Part shown: positions 9,661-20,385 of the stretch, in pieces
Layout of the letters: each line of letters starts with the position of its first letter
How positions within the stretch are numbered: the first letter of the stretch is position 1
From: Trichomonas vaginalis G3
Lineage: Eukaryota; Parabasalia; Trichomonadida; Trichomonadidae
DNA: 64,000 bases
Direction: 5' to 3'
Assembly (NCBI RefSeq): GCF_026262505.1
Contig: NC_067204.1
Coordinates: forward strand, 11,798,522 to 11,862,521
The notes under the pieces: model-generated
Told to the model about the DNA's origin: nothing
The model's database searches: none
Seen by the model: only the letters and a program-made list of their open reading frames with translations
Position numbers and translations under genes: made by a program

Positions 9661-10716
9661 ATGAGTTCAGCACCACATAAAGATATTATTGATGCTGTTT
9701 TCAAAGAGGACTATCTTCCAGCTGCGTATCGTTGGGTAAACGCTATGCAGCCAGAAGTTCTTAATCTTTTTGAACGTGTTTTCAAGAGATTATCTGTTGA
9801 TGAAGGAGAAACAGGAGACTTAGAAAAAGTTAAGCAGAAAACAACATTAACAGCTTCAAGATATACAATTCCGGAATGGAAACAGCTTCCAATTAACGAA
9901 GTTGAAAAAAACGTCGAAGATCGTGATTCAGTTGACGCGCTTTTGAGAAAACCAACAGAGTCAAATCTTACATACACTAACTTCACAAATGATCAGCGCA
10001 AAGTATGCAGAGCTGTTCCAACAAGAACTCGCGATTCTGACAAATCTCAAATCAACTCTACCGAAAATTCACCAGCATATATCTCAAGATGGGCTGAGCG
10101 CAACATGAAGACAACATATATCGTTGATTATTGCAGCGGCCAGACAGGTAGCACCATCAAAAATCAAACTGTTATGCAGCAAGTACTTGTTTACTCAAAA
10201 GGCGTTCTAAATGACAAGGCTATGGAACGCGCACAAAAGTATATAGATGTTGATCCAAATTGGACTCGTAGTTTCAGAGAAATGTGCCGCAGCTTAACAC
10301 AATCTGCAGATTCAACAGCATATCGTACAGCTCATACAATTGTTAAGAAGCCAGCTCCAGGTGAGCGCTATGTTCATCCAAAATGGAGAGATCCAATTCC
10401 AACAGTCTCTCAAGGTGAAAAGCGTGCACCAGAGTCCTACTGGAAGTCTGAAGAGAAAACAGCATACGTTCCTCTTAAGAAGCCAGAAGAGACATTCAAG
10501 GCTGCTTCTCAGCATAAGGCTTGTTATTCTTGCCCATTCGATCATACACCTCTTACAGAAAATACGTTAACAACAACAATGCGTGGAGATTATCCAGATT
10601 ATCTTGCTAATAAGGATGATCATCCATTATACTTCCAAGACATGAAAGTCGTTATTCCACCTGGTACAGCCGCTGTTGGTGAAGTTATTGGCAAGGGTGG
10701 TGTTCGTGGTTACTAA
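9661..10716 (+). CDS. Hypothetical protein, possibly axonemal / microtubule-associated
   Basis: 351 residues from the ATG at 9661. The frame extends 19 codons upstream without an ATG, so this start is chosen. The protein is hydrophilic, with many short Tyr/Trp/Pro motifs (YTIPEWKQLPI, RWAERNMKTTYIVDY, PESYWKSEEKTAYVPLKKP, TTTMRGDYPDY) and no membrane segment. Repeated short Y/W-rich motifs of this style are seen in flagellar microtubule-inner or tektin-associated proteins. That, and the neighbouring cytoskeletal genes, make an axonemal role a reasonable guess only. Codon use with many C-ending codons marks it as a real, probably well-expressed gene. I cannot name a family. Confidence 0.75.
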   Translation: MSSAPHKDIIDAVFKEDYLPAAYRWVNAMQPEVLNLFERVFKRLSVDEGETGDLEKVKQKTTLTASRYTIPEWKQLPINEVEKNVEDRDSVDALLRKPTESNLTYTNFTNDQRKVCRAVPTRTRDSDKSQINSTENSPAYISRWAERNMKTTYIVDYCSGQTGSTIKNQTVMQQVLVYSKGVLNDKAMERAQKYIDVDPNWTRSFREMCRSLTQSADSTAYRTAHTIVKKPAPGERYVHPKWRDPIPTVSQGEKRAPESYWKSEEKTAYVPLKKPEETFKAASQHKACYSCPFDHTPLTENTLTTTMRGDYPDYLANKDDHPLYFQDMKVVIPPGTAAVGEVIGKGGVRGY

Positions 10717-11229
10717 CTTTATTCTATAACTTTTTTTTGCTTTTTTATATAAAACTCTTAACCTTTGTAACTCATAAATCCTTACGTCTTCAAAATTTTA
10801 AATTCGTTAGAGTTTTCTTATGGAAAATCTACTTGAATAAGAATGGCTCGACCAAATCAAATTCATAATAAGAAATCTAAAATAATCTGTGGATTCGTCA
10901 ATAACTCATGTGTAATATGAATTTTAGAGTTTTGTTTCGTGAACGAATTAGAACTGTGAACAAATAAGAGCACAAATACAATATCTTCCATTTAGCGTCG
11001 AAATAAACAAAATTTTCCGAGTGGATGAGCTTTTTTATATGATGCTAAGCACTGTATGGAATAAATCTCATCAAGAGAGTATGATTATTTTTTTCACACA
11101 CCTCAGAAAAATAATGAATGGGGATAATTTCGAATCGTAATTATTTAGATAAAATCATTTTCCGAATTCCTAATAAGTGATTCGTTCGGGATCTGAAAAT
11201 TAAAGTGAAATGAAAAATTTCATAAAAAT
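10717..11229. other. AT-rich spacer with promoter of the SCAR/WAVE-type gene
   Basis: About 510 bases. Just before the next ATG is TTTCATAAAAATATG, which contains TCATA, a fit to the trichomonad initiator TCA-Y-(T/A). Nothing else was recognised. Confidence 0.45.
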
Positions 11230-12615
11230 ATGTATCCAGGTATTTCTGTTCCATCTGTTGAGTCTAGCGCCAACTTTTTGGAACTAACACACCGCGATAC
11301 TGTATCTGTTTTAGACAGTCTCCAAGATATCATCAACAGAGGTGTTGTTTCCCAAATTGTCTTCCTAAACAAATTTGCTATGAATTTATTTAAAGATATA
11401 ATGAGTGATCTATCTCTAGTAAAGACAAGAGCAGAAAACCTTAATGCAAAAATTCAACAAGTGAAAGCACGCGCATCTAAAACATACGAATTTCTTGCAT
11501 CTAAACCATTATCTTATTTCGAAAACACAAAGTCTGTTGATTTGAAGATTGAACGTGTTAGTTATGATAAGTCTAAGCAACCAGGCCAAACTTATACAAA
11601 CTTAGCTCAAATGATGAAAGTTCCTGAAGATAATTTGACATTTAAAGAATTTGTCGGTGTTGGAAGAATTACTGATCCAATTGAAATCAAGAAAAGAATG
11701 TCAGATCCATCGATTCTTCATAATCAATACGTTGAAGAACTTCTTAATGAGCTTAAGGAAATGGAAGAACCCCAGCCAGAGCACAAGCCTTCTAAGCCAC
11801 CGGCAGCAGCTCATCAGTCATTTATCACTCAGCAAGAATCAGATGCTATCATCAACGCTTTCTCCGGAAGAATTCGTCCGGCAGATAAGTTCCTTGTTAA
11901 TCCACCACCTAAGGGTACTACTGACTGGCGCCATTACGTTGCAAAATTACCAACAAGATATGAAGCTAAAATGATCGATGAAGAAGTTCACGAAGTTACA
12001 CAAGTCCACGAAATTAAGCCTCACGCACCAAAGAAGCCGCGTCCAGCTTACATTCCAAAGCCGAAACCAATAGCTGCTCCGAAATTGCAGCCGCAGAGGC
12101 CTCCAGAGCCAAAAGCTCCAACGAAAAAGTTCATCAATATATCCTCAGCAACAAATGTTATCAATGCTACATCTCAACCCCAAGAACCAGCGCCATCAAA
12201 GCACGAATCGAAGAAAGCGAGCAAATCTTCTTCATCTTCATCATCCGCTGCTGCTCCACCACCTCCTCCACCTCCTGCTGCCAATTTACCACCTCCGCCA
12301 CCTCCACCAGCAAATCTTCCTCCACCACCTCCTCCTTCAGCTCCAAAGGCTCCTTCAGCTCCTTCTGCACCAAAGGCAAGCAATCCTGCTCCAGATAACC
12401 CAGGAGACTTCCTCAGCTTGATCAAACAAGGTAATTTCTCGCTCAAGAAGGTCGATCAGGACGAGGAAAAAGAAAAGAAGCATACAATTACAGATCCAAA
12501 CAATGCAAATGTTGCAGAACTTCTTCTTATGGAAATGCAGAGAAGAAGAGAAGATATTGTCGAAACAGACTCAGATGAAGACGATGATCAGTCAGATTCA
12601 GAATCAGATTGGTAA
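11230..12615 (+). CDS. SCAR/WAVE-family (WASP superfamily) actin nucleation-promoting factor
   Basis: 461 residues. Residues ~20-90 form a helical region resembling the SCAR/WAVE homology domain (SQIVFLNKFAMNLFKDIMSDL...KTRAENLNAKIQQV). Residues ~195-330 are Pro/Lys-rich linker and ~345-395 hold polyproline tracts for profilin or SH3 binding. The end is a VCA-type module: a WH2-like motif (FLSLIKQGNFSLKKV, ~405-420), a connecting helix (NVAELLLMEMQRRRED) and an acidic tail ending in Trp (TDSDEDDDQSDSESDW). In known proteins this module activates the Arp2/3 complex. WASH is an alternative, since its N-terminus is also helical. An actin role fits the amoeboid change trichomonads undergo on adhesion. 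Confidence 0.8.
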   Translation: MYPGISVPSVESSANFLELTHRDTVSVLDSLQDIINRGVVSQIVFLNKFAMNLFKDIMSDLSLVKTRAENLNAKIQQVKARASKTYEFLASKPLSYFENTKSVDLKIERVSYDKSKQPGQTYTNLAQMMKVPEDNLTFKEFVGVGRITDPIEIKKRMSDPSILHNQYVEELLNELKEMEEPQPEHKPSKPPAAAHQSFITQQESDAIINAFSGRIRPADKFLVNPPPKGTTDWRHYVAKLPTRYEAKMIDEEVHEVTQVHEIKPHAPKKPRPAYIPKPKPIAAPKLQPQRPPEPKAPTKKFINISSATNVINATSQPQEPAPSKHESKKASKSSSSSSSAAAPPPPPPPAANLPPPPPPPANLPPPPPPSAPKAPSAPSAPKASNPAPDNPGDFLSLIKQGNFSLKKVDQDEEKEKKHTITDPNNANVAELLLMEMQRRREDIVETDSDEDDDQSDSESDW

Positions 12616-13203
12616 AATATTCATCCCTTTTAAATTTTAATTTTACTCCTCCAACATTTTTTTTTTTAATTTCAATTTTTTGAACATTAAATTGAACGAT
12701 AACTCTATCATTCGTGATATAATCTAGATATTTAATTTCTTTTCTAGTAAAAAATAGTGACTCACTATATTTGTCCAGAATTTGATCTTTTAAATTCATA
12801 ATATTCACAAATTTAAAATGGAAAACGAAATATAATATAAAATAAAATCGATTTGCCGTGTTAAAAATCATTGTATTTCTTTTTGAATCGAATAAAGGTA
12901 AAATAATTTTGGAAAACCGCCAAAATTTTTTTGATTTAACAAAATTATCTTGAATAAGTATGTATTCATTAATAATTTTCTCAATTTCGAATTATTTTTG
13001 GGGAATCAACATGCTTTAGATAGAGTCCTCTTCAATAATGCAGACATAGCTTGTGCTTTTTTGTTCGATTCAGGAGAATTTTAAGACAATTTATATGAAT
13101 TCGAAAGATTTGATGAAAAAATCTTAATTAATTTTTTATTGTGGATCTATATCTCCTATTACATAGAAAACAATAAAGGTGCACGTTAAAAAATCTTTTA
13201 AAA
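12616..13203. other. AT-rich spacer
   Basis: About 590 bases between two plus-strand genes. A minus-strand open frame crosses from here into the SCAR/WAVE gene but is not convincing. Just before the next ATG is TCTTTTAAAAATG, a possible CTTTT-type start-site element. Confidence 0.45.
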
Positions 13204-14958
13204 ATGTCAAATGAAGTGTTTGATGCTGTTGCAGACTTTTTACAGTTCTGCGGCATGAATTCTACACTTGCTGTTTTTCAAAGCGAGCGTCTCTCGATTC
13301 CTCCAATCGAAGAAATCTCCAGACAAAGATCTGAATCGCAATCAGAGTTTAAACGTGACTTAGTCAACAGTTTAACAACAGGTGACTGTCAGAGATTCAG
13401 AGTACTTTGGAATTCGAAGTGGTCTGCACCACCAGATCAAAATGCACAACATTTAATCTTCTTATGTGAAGTATTCTTTGCTGTTTTTCCATTACATCCA
13501 GCAAATCGCGTTAAATTCGGTGATATTAATGACTCCCTCAAAAGATTTAAGGACTTCCTCGATTCACATACTTCAGATTTATCTCAATCTACCGAATTTC
13601 TTCCATACTATGCACTTCCTTACATTCCAAATCCAGCCGATCACCCATCGTTTAAGCATATCTTCACAATTGATTGGTTCAATCAGTTGAAGAAACGCTT
13701 AAGTGATTGGCTCGACCGCCAAATCAGCGGTTCTCAATTACCACTCATCGTTACAGCATTAAGGTCACCTACAGACCAGACAGCATCAACAGATGCCGAG
13801 CTTTGGTCAGCAGCTCTCGAATTAGCAGACGCATTACAACATGCAATGCAAGGAGAAGCTCCAACTCGTGAAAGAGTTGATGCAATGTTCCGCCGTATCG
13901 GAATTTTCTCCGGTGGTGCTGTAAAATTCACTGCTACAACAGATTTCTCTCCTCTCGACTTCACAAAGGTCAAAAAGGAGTTACTCAATACAGAAGCAGC
14001 TGCTCCTCTTCTCAAAGCCATGGTTAACAGACTTACTCGCTCTCCTGCCGAACACGTCAGGCGTTTCTTCATCGAACTTATCGAAGGAGACGTTTTTGAT
14101 GTCCAAAACGGCAAAATTTTACCACCTCTGTTAGCTTCTACAGGCCCTGCTCGCGTCTACTGCCTCAGAGTCATGAATATCCTTGCAACTGATAGTCCAG
14201 GCCGTACTTATTTACTCAAACATCCAAAATTAATCGAAATTCTCTCGAAGATGCTTAAAGATGAAGATTCAAGCGATATGATGAACATCATCGGTATTTT
14301 ACAGAAGCTCAGCTTGATGAAAGCTGCAAAACCAGAGATGTTGAAGACAGGAATATTCGATCATTGTCTCAAGATGCTTTCAGACCCGTCAAGATACTCA
14401 GAATATACAGCGGAATATACAGTTGCTTTATTACTTAATCTTTCGTCAATACATGAAGCTGCTCAGAAATACTTGACTAATGACGGCTTGTCAATATTGG
14501 CCGAGCTTTCTGGAGCACCAAATCCACAATTACAGTCATATTCCCTCGTTTTACTCGCTCAATTGTTTATGAAAGAGCCAAGTTTGAGAGAAAAGGCCAA
14601 AGCTATCGGTTTGCCAGTTCTATTTGACCAAATGAGACAGAACGCCGACCAATCAATAGCTGAAGAGATCAACTTAGTAATCAGAGCTATTGGTGGCGAA
14701 ATTCAAAACAATGGTGATTTAGATAACGATGACGATGACGCTGGCTCAATGTTTGACGCTTACGAAGAAGTCGGCGATGAGCAGTGGACATTCGAAACAG
14801 AAGGTGAAGCTTTGCTCGCGAAGTACGTAATCGCAGATCAATCTGCTGGTCAAAAGGCCGCTTCTATTGATTCTTCCTTAAGATTATCTGTTAGCAAAAT
14901 GAGTGTTTCACCTGATGGTCAACATTCATCACGTAGACCTGTTACTCCTGGTAAATAA
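13204..14958 (+). CDS. LisH and armadillo-repeat protein, ARMC9-like
   Basis: 584 residues. The first ~35 residues form a LisH-type motif (VFDAVADFLQFCGMNSTLAVFQSE). Residues ~40-240 are mixed helical. From ~265 to 500 there are ARM/HEAT-like helices (LLASTGPARVYCLRVMNILAT, LLLNLSSIHEAAQKYLTNDG, SYSLVLLAQLF). The C-terminus is acidic, then Ser/Arg-rich. This order matches ARMC9, a basal-body and ciliary protein. A flagellar basal-body role is inferred from the family. The gene ends in TAAA, the compact stop/polyadenylation arrangement common in T. vaginalis. C-ending codons suggest good expression. The ARMC9 name is likely but not certain, as LisH-ARM proteins are varied. Confidence 0.75.
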   Translation: MSNEVFDAVADFLQFCGMNSTLAVFQSERLSIPPIEEISRQRSESQSEFKRDLVNSLTTGDCQRFRVLWNSKWSAPPDQNAQHLIFLCEVFFAVFPLHPANRVKFGDINDSLKRFKDFLDSHTSDLSQSTEFLPYYALPYIPNPADHPSFKHIFTIDWFNQLKKRLSDWLDRQISGSQLPLIVTALRSPTDQTASTDAELWSAALELADALQHAMQGEAPTRERVDAMFRRIGIFSGGAVKFTATTDFSPLDFTKVKKELLNTEAAAPLLKAMVNRLTRSPAEHVRRFFIELIEGDVFDVQNGKILPPLLASTGPARVYCLRVMNILATDSPGRTYLLKHPKLIEILSKMLKDEDSSDMMNIIGILQKLSLMKAAKPEMLKTGIFDHCLKMLSDPSRYSEYTAEYTVALLLNLSSIHEAAQKYLTNDGLSILAELSGAPNPQLQSYSLVLLAQLFMKEPSLREKAKAIGLPVLFDQMRQNADQSIAEEINLVIRAIGGEIQNNGDLDNDDDDAGSMFDAYEEVGDEQWTFETEGEALLAKYVIADQSAGQKAASIDSSLRLSVSKMSVSPDGQHSSRRPVTPGK

Positions 14959-15307
14959 ACTTAATTTTTTTTGTTTCCGAATCTAAAGAAAAATTTATAT
15001 GATAGATTATCTTCCAGTTTCAAAGTATCACCTTGATGTTTCTGTTTTTCATATTTGCTCAACAAATATACATGGAAAATAAAAGTCTGATGGAAAATTC
15101 ACTTTATTTTCATGAAAATTGACAATTGTATGACGAAATGATTTCAAACACTTCTCAAAGGATTACCAGGAAAAAGATTGGGTGAAAAATATCTTCCAAA
15201 GTTGATAATTAACCAAATCAGAATAAAGTTCTCACTTTCAGGTTATAAAAAAATGGAAAAACATTCAATGCTTGATTATATTATTGACGATAAATAAATA
15301 ATATATT
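14959..15307. other. Short AT-rich spacer between convergent genes
   Basis: Convergent 3' ends of the ARMC9-like and hydrogenase genes. Only AT-rich 3' flanking sequence is seen. Confidence 0.5.
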
Positions 15308-16720
15308 TTAGTTCTTCTTAGCGCCGATTGGCTGTGGCTTGAAGTGGGTGTGGAAGTATTCATGAGCTAATCCATGACCAAACTTACCACCCAAGTAAGC
15401 GTTGTAAAGATCCTGGAGTTGTGTATTATCTTGTGGTGTTCTGTACTTGGAAGCTCTGTCAATTCTGTATGTAGCATCAAGACGCTTGTTCATCGCGGCT
15501 TTTGTCTTAGCACGTGGTGAACCACCACCACCAACACAGCCACCTGGGCAAGCCATAACTTCGCAGAAGACGACACCCTTGACATCATCCTGGCCTTCTT
15601 CGATCTTCTTGATAAGGCTCATAGCATTCTTGACACCCTGGGCGACAGCAACCTTAATCTCACGACCATTGATGTCGACTGTGCCAACCTTGATGCCCTT
15701 CTCAGCGCCACGGACTTGGACGAACTCAATTGGAGCGAGTTCCTTTCCTGTAGCGAATTTGTAAGCGGATCTGACGGCAGCTTCCATAACACCACCTGTA
15801 GCGCAGAAGATAGCACCACCACCTGTAGCCATAGCGTATGGTGAGTCAAGTTCTGTGTCTGGGAGTTCCTTGAAGTTGATCTTAGCGGCCTTGATCATCT
15901 TGGCGAGTTCGCGAGATGTAATATCAAGATCTGTCTCGTGAAGGCCAGACTTTGTCATGAGCTGCTCACGAGCGGCTTCATCCTTCTTGGCTGTGCATGG
16001 CATAATACCAACAGAGAAGATTCTCTTTGGATCAACACCGATGTGCTTAGGGAAGACGTTCTTGATGACAGCAGAAAGCATACCAATTGGAGAACGGCAT
16101 GTTGAAAGATGTGGCATCCATTGTGGATATGACTTTTCAACGTAATTGACCCAAGCAGGGCAGCAAGATGTGAACATTGGAAGAACGGCCTTTGGATCGT
16201 TGAGACGTTGGAGGAGTTCTGTGGCTTCTTCGACGATTGTAAGATCGGCACCGAAGTTTGTATCGAAAACGTAGTCGAAACCGAGACGCTTGAGGGCTGT
16301 AACGACTTTGCCTGTGGAAACTGTTCCGACTGGAACACCAAGGCCTTCGGCCATGTTGATACGGATGGCTGGAGCAATCTGGCAGACAAGGATACGGTCA
16401 CCCTTGTTCTTGAAAATGTTGTTCATCTGTTTGAGGGCATCCTTTTCATGGATGGCCTGTGTTGGGCAAACAAGTGTACATTGGCCACAGCCGATGCAGT
16501 TTGTCTCAGCAAGTAATTTGCCTGTAACTGTTTGGACTACACCCTTCTTCTTTCCTTCATTAATCTTGACAGATTTGAGGACGGATTGGCCGGCGACATT
16601 CTTGCATGCACGGACACAAGCTTGGCAATTGATGCACTTGTGCATATCAAAGGCAATAGCATTATGGGATGTATCAACCCAGCGGATATTGGCTGCAGCA
16701 CGTGAGGATGATGCGAGCAT
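15308..16720 (-). CDS. hydA: Hydrogenosomal [FeFe]-hydrogenase
   Basis: 470 residues. The N-terminus MLASSSRAAANIRW resembles short trichomonad hydrogenosomal presequences. Residues ~25-90 carry two 4Fe-4S ferredoxin clusters (CINCQACVRACKN and CIGCGQCTLVCP). The H-cluster domain has all three signatures: TSCCPAWV (L1), MPCTAKKDE (L2) and EVMACPGGCVGGGG (L3). The enzyme reduces protons with electrons from ferredoxin, making H2 in the hydrogenosome. Length fits the ~50-kDa trichomonad enzymes. Codons are strongly biased to C-ending forms, as in highly expressed genes. Upstream of the ATG, TCACAATTTTA may be the initiator. A 4.1-kb transposon begins only ~110 bases upstream. Confidence 0.96.
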   Translation of the reverse strand: MLASSSRAAANIRWVDTSHNAIAFDMHKCINCQACVRACKNVAGQSVLKSVKINEGKKKGVVQTVTGKLLAETNCIGCGQCTLVCPTQAIHEKDALKQMNNIFKNKGDRILVCQIAPAIRINMAEGLGVPVGTVSTGKVVTALKRLGFDYVFDTNFGADLTIVEEATELLQRLNDPKAVLPMFTSCCPAWVNYVEKSYPQWMPHLSTCRSPIGMLSAVIKNVFPKHIGVDPKRIFSVGIMPCTAKKDEAAREQLMTKSGLHETDLDITSRELAKMIKAAKINFKELPDTELDSPYAMATGGGAIFCATGGVMEAAVRSAYKFATGKELAPIEFVQVRGAEKGIKVGTVDINGREIKVAVAQGVKNAMSLIKKIEEGQDDVKGVVFCEVMACPGGCVGGGGSPRAKTKAAMNKRLDATYRIDRASKYRTPQDNTQLQDLYNAYLGGKFGHGLAHEYFHTHFKPQPIGAKKN

Positions 16721-17420
16721 AAACAGTTTATTTAAAATTGTGAGACCTCAATTTTGCATTCAATTTATACGATAAACCGTAGCGGTCTTCACAATTGATA
16801 GCGGCCTTTTGAAAATGCCCATAATCGATTATGTGTTATAGACCGAAAATATATTTTTTCGGTTTTCTCTTCAAATAATTGAAAGAATGATACTATTATA
16901 GGTTTATTATATTATATAGCATATAATCATGCTATAGCCGAAAATTATAAGTTTTGAGAAGATTGAATATAACACAAATAAATTTGAATGTAAGTTAAAT
17001 TGCTTGTTGTTTTTAATAGCTATTTAATGAGAAATCCAATATTGCAAAATTCAAATTGAATGATTGAAAGAACAGAAAAAGTCATTCTTTTCAATTTCGA
17101 ATATGTTTCATTGTATTTATAATTATATGGCAAATAAGATATTTAAACTTGATTTTTGAAGGAAAATTCACAAAATTGAATATATTCAAATAATTTTTAT
17201 TCAAAAATAAACTAGTTATTTGAGTTTAATACTAATTATCTATTCAAACTACAAAGTTTGTAATTTAAAATATTTTGTGAGATCAGATTGAATTAATTCA
17301 AGGTTCTTTTCAATTAATATTCATGACCATATTACGCATTTTCGAACATTCTAAACCAAATATATAAAAATAGGAGACGAATGTTAAATTTGCTAGACAT
17401 GGGGGAGTTGTCTGCAAAGT

Positions 17421-17983
17421 TTTAGCTCTTATCTCTAACAAAAAATTAATTTTTAAAAAAATGACCGAATACGTTTCACAGCGAGAAAAAAATAAAAGGC
17501 AAGATAGAATTTTCTAGACATAAAGAAGTTGTTTACCGAGTTTTAGCTCTTATCTCTAACAAAAAATTAATTTTTAAAAAAATGACCGAATACGTTTCAC
17601 AGCGAGAAAAAAATAAAAGGCAAGATAGAATTTTCTAGACATAAAGAAGTTGTTTACCGAGTTTTAGCTCTTATCTCTAACAAAAAATTAATTTTTAAAA
17701 AAATGACCGAATACGTTTCACAGCGAGAAAAAAATAAAAGGCAAGATAGAATTTTCTAGACATAAAGAAGTTGTTTACCGAGTTTTAGCTCTTATCTCTA
17801 ACAAAAAATTAATTTTTAAAAAAATGACCGAATACGTTTCACAGCGAGAAAAAAATAAAAGGCAAGATAGAATTTTCTAGACATAAAGAAGTTGTTTACC
17901 GAGTTTTAGCTCTTATCTCTAACAAAAAATTAATTTTTAAAAAAATGACCGAATACGTTTCACAGCGAGAAAAAAATAAAACT
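17421..17983 (+). repeat. 121-bp tandem array, left arm (~4.6 copies)
   Basis: The unit starting TTTAGCTCTTATCTCTAAC recurs every 121 bases (17421, 17542, 17663, ...) with nearly no differences. It contains ATGACCGAATACGTTTCAC and TTTTCTAGACATAAAGAAG. It belongs to the left inverted arm of the 4.1-kb transposon. Confidence 0.9.
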
Positions 17984-18135
17984 GTACACTGATTTTAATT
18001 TTCATTTCCAGTCACTTTACTTATTATTTTTTCTTTTTTTCATTTTAATTATAAATTTTTCATAATACGTTTATTTACGTTACCATTTTCTTTATTCTTT
18101 TGAATTCCATACTAGACACTTATAGAATATTTTGA

Positions 18136-19130
18136 TTGTTAACGTACTTCATTAGAATGAATCCTTACAAAGGGTATGTCGATCGAATTTACCTAATTGG
18201 TATTTCCAATCAGATTGAAGAAGGTAAAATGACATGGGAAGAAGCTTGCACCCATGTTCCCATCGCCCCAACCCTTCAATCAAATGATTTCAAATATTTA
18301 GATGTTTCAAAATCTTTTTTACAAAATCAATTTAGCTTACAGAATATCCCATTGCCTAAAGGCAAGAAGGTCGTAGGGTCAATCCCTACGACCAAATCAA
18401 AGCTCTTGCTGTGATACATGACCACTGGGCCTTTCCCTGTGGTCAAACAAAACAATGGAAACGTTTGAAATTACAACAAATTGATGTATCTTATAGAGAA
18501 GTACGCAGATACTTCAAAGAAAATCATTTCACCAAGACGCGAATTAGAGCATGCCGGGCCAGAAACAGCAGTAAGATATTGGGCGCTTTCACCCAATCTT
18601 ATCTGGCACGCAGATGTTCATTATTTTAGGGTGTTCGTGGCCAGTATATTTATGGCATAATCGACGATTTTAGCCGCAAAGTCCTAGCGTGTATACAAAT
18701 ACCAGATATGCTGGCAGCGACGACAGCGAACGTTGCGGCTTCCGCCTTCATTGAATTTGGCGCCCCTTATTGTTTCTGGACCGACAACGGTTCAGAAAAT
18801 AGGGGCGCCTTTCAAGATCTACTTGATCTTTGGGGCGTCCAATGGCGGCATACAGACTCTCATTCTCCCTACCAAAATGGGAAGATTGAGAGATTCTGGC
18901 CGACATTGGAGCGCTGCCAAAGCATTCAGGCTATTCCTGCCTTTATTTGGGAGTACAATAATAACACACCGCATGAAGATCTCCCAATTAATCCATTAAC
19001 TGGAACAAATTACACGCCAAATCAAATGTATCAGCTGAAACCGAAATACACAAATGCAGATACAGAAAGGTTGTGGCAAATATGGGATACAGATACAGGC
19101 ATGACCGCTGTTGACACATTCACAGCGTAA
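18136..19130 (+). pseudogene. rve-superfamily (DDE) transposase of the 4.1-kb element, broken
   Basis: Conserved transposase segments are visible. There is an N-terminal part (MNPYKGYVDRIYLIGISNQI...), a first catalytic block around LIWHADVHYF, the second block FWTDNGSENRGAFQDLLDLWG and a third block SPYQNGKIERFWPTLERC. These are typical of IS481/IS3-type and Ginger-type integrase-like transposases, which cut and join DNA at the element ends. The coding sequence is not continuous and shows about two breaks, so this copy is probably not autonomous. Eukaryotic IS481- and IS3-type elements are known from Trichomonas, which fits. Which superfamily is uncertain. Confidence 0.7.
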
Positions 19131-19535
19131 TAATAAACATAATTTTTTAATTATTTTTAACAAGTTTTTTTAAATGTATGTAATGAATAATTCATTAGAA
19201 TATGATAATGCACATTGTAACAGAATAGAACAATCACCAAATTTTTTTTTGAAATTAAAAAATAAAAGTAAAAAGTATAAAGTAATCTAACCAAAAAAGA
19301 TATTTAAAAGAATTTTGGAAAAAACAGAATAAGGATAATGATATTATTTTAGATACACAATCGATGTACTGAAGAATAATCCGGTAAAATGATGATATAA
19401 AATTAGATTATTTTACAAGTAGCTAAAAGAATAAAACTATAATATAAAATAAATGAAGTTTAATGAAACAATAAAGGTTAAATAAATAATAAAGATTTTT
19501 ATTTTATATCAGTATTGAGAAGAAGTAACAGCTGA

Positions 19536-20385
19536 CACTTGGTAGACAACTTCTTTATGTCTAGAAAATTCTATCTTGCCTTTTATTTTTTTCTCGCTGT
19601 GAAACGTATTCGGTCATTTTTTTTAAAAATTAATTTTTTGTTAGAGATAAGAGCTAAAACTCGTAAACAACTTCTTTATGTCTAGAAAATTCTATCTTGC
19701 CTTTTATTTTTTTCTCGCTGTGAAACGTATTCGGTCATTTTTTTAAAAATTAATTTTTTGTTAGAGATAAGAGCTAAAACTCGGTAAACAACTTCTTTAT
19801 GTCTAGAAAATTCTATCTTGCCTTTTATTTTTTTCTCGCTGTGAAACGTATTCGGTCATTTTTTTAAAAATTAATTTTTTGTTAGAGATAAGAGCTAAAA
19901 CTCGGTAAACACTTCTTTATGTCTAGAAAATTCTATCTTGCCTTTTATTTTTTTCTCGCTGTGAAACGTATTCGGTCATTTTTTTTAAAAATTAATTTTT
20001 TGTTAGAGATAAGAGCTAAAACTCGTAAACAACTTCTTTATGTCTAGAAAATTCTATCTTGCCTTTTATTTTTTTCTCGCTGTGAAACGTATTCGGTCAT
20101 TTTTTTAAAAATTAATTTTTTGTTAGAGATAAGAGCTAAAACTCGGTAAACAACTTCTTTATGTCTAGAAAATTCTATCTTGCCTTTTATTTTTTTCTCG
20201 CTGTGAAACGTATTCGGTCATTTTTTTAAAAATTAATTTTTTGTTAGAGATAAGAGCTAAAACTCGGTAAACAACTTCTTTATGTCTAGAAAATTCTATC
20301 TTGCCTTTTATTTTTTCTCGCTGTGAAAGTACCAATTTTTTAAAATTAATTTTTTGTTAGAGATAAGAGCTAAAACTTTGCAGAC
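19536..20385 (-). repeat. 121-bp tandem array, right arm (~7 copies)
   Basis: Inverse orientation of the left-arm unit. About seven copies, one or two bases longer or shorter in places, the last one truncated before the unique arm sequence resumes. Copy number differs from the left arm (about 4.6), so the arrays expand or contract independently. Confidence 0.9.

Noticed and set aside
12174-12446. Gly-rich minus-strand frame inside the SCAR/WAVE-type gene
   Set aside because: It is the antisense of the polyproline-coding tract (CCA/CCT codons), which automatically gives poly-Gly.
12527-12871. 114-codon minus-strand frame
   Set aside because: Overlaps the acidic end of the SCAR/WAVE gene and has no recognisable domain; the part beyond the gene is AT-rich. 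A decayed gene remnant cannot be excluded.
15447-16775. Plus-strand frames opposite the hydrogenase gene
   Set aside because: Shadows caused by strong codon bias of the hydrogenase; no independent signal.
17421-20385. CRISPR-like array
   Set aside because: The 121-bp units are directly adjacent near-identical tandem repeats without unique spacers, and the genome is eukaryotic.
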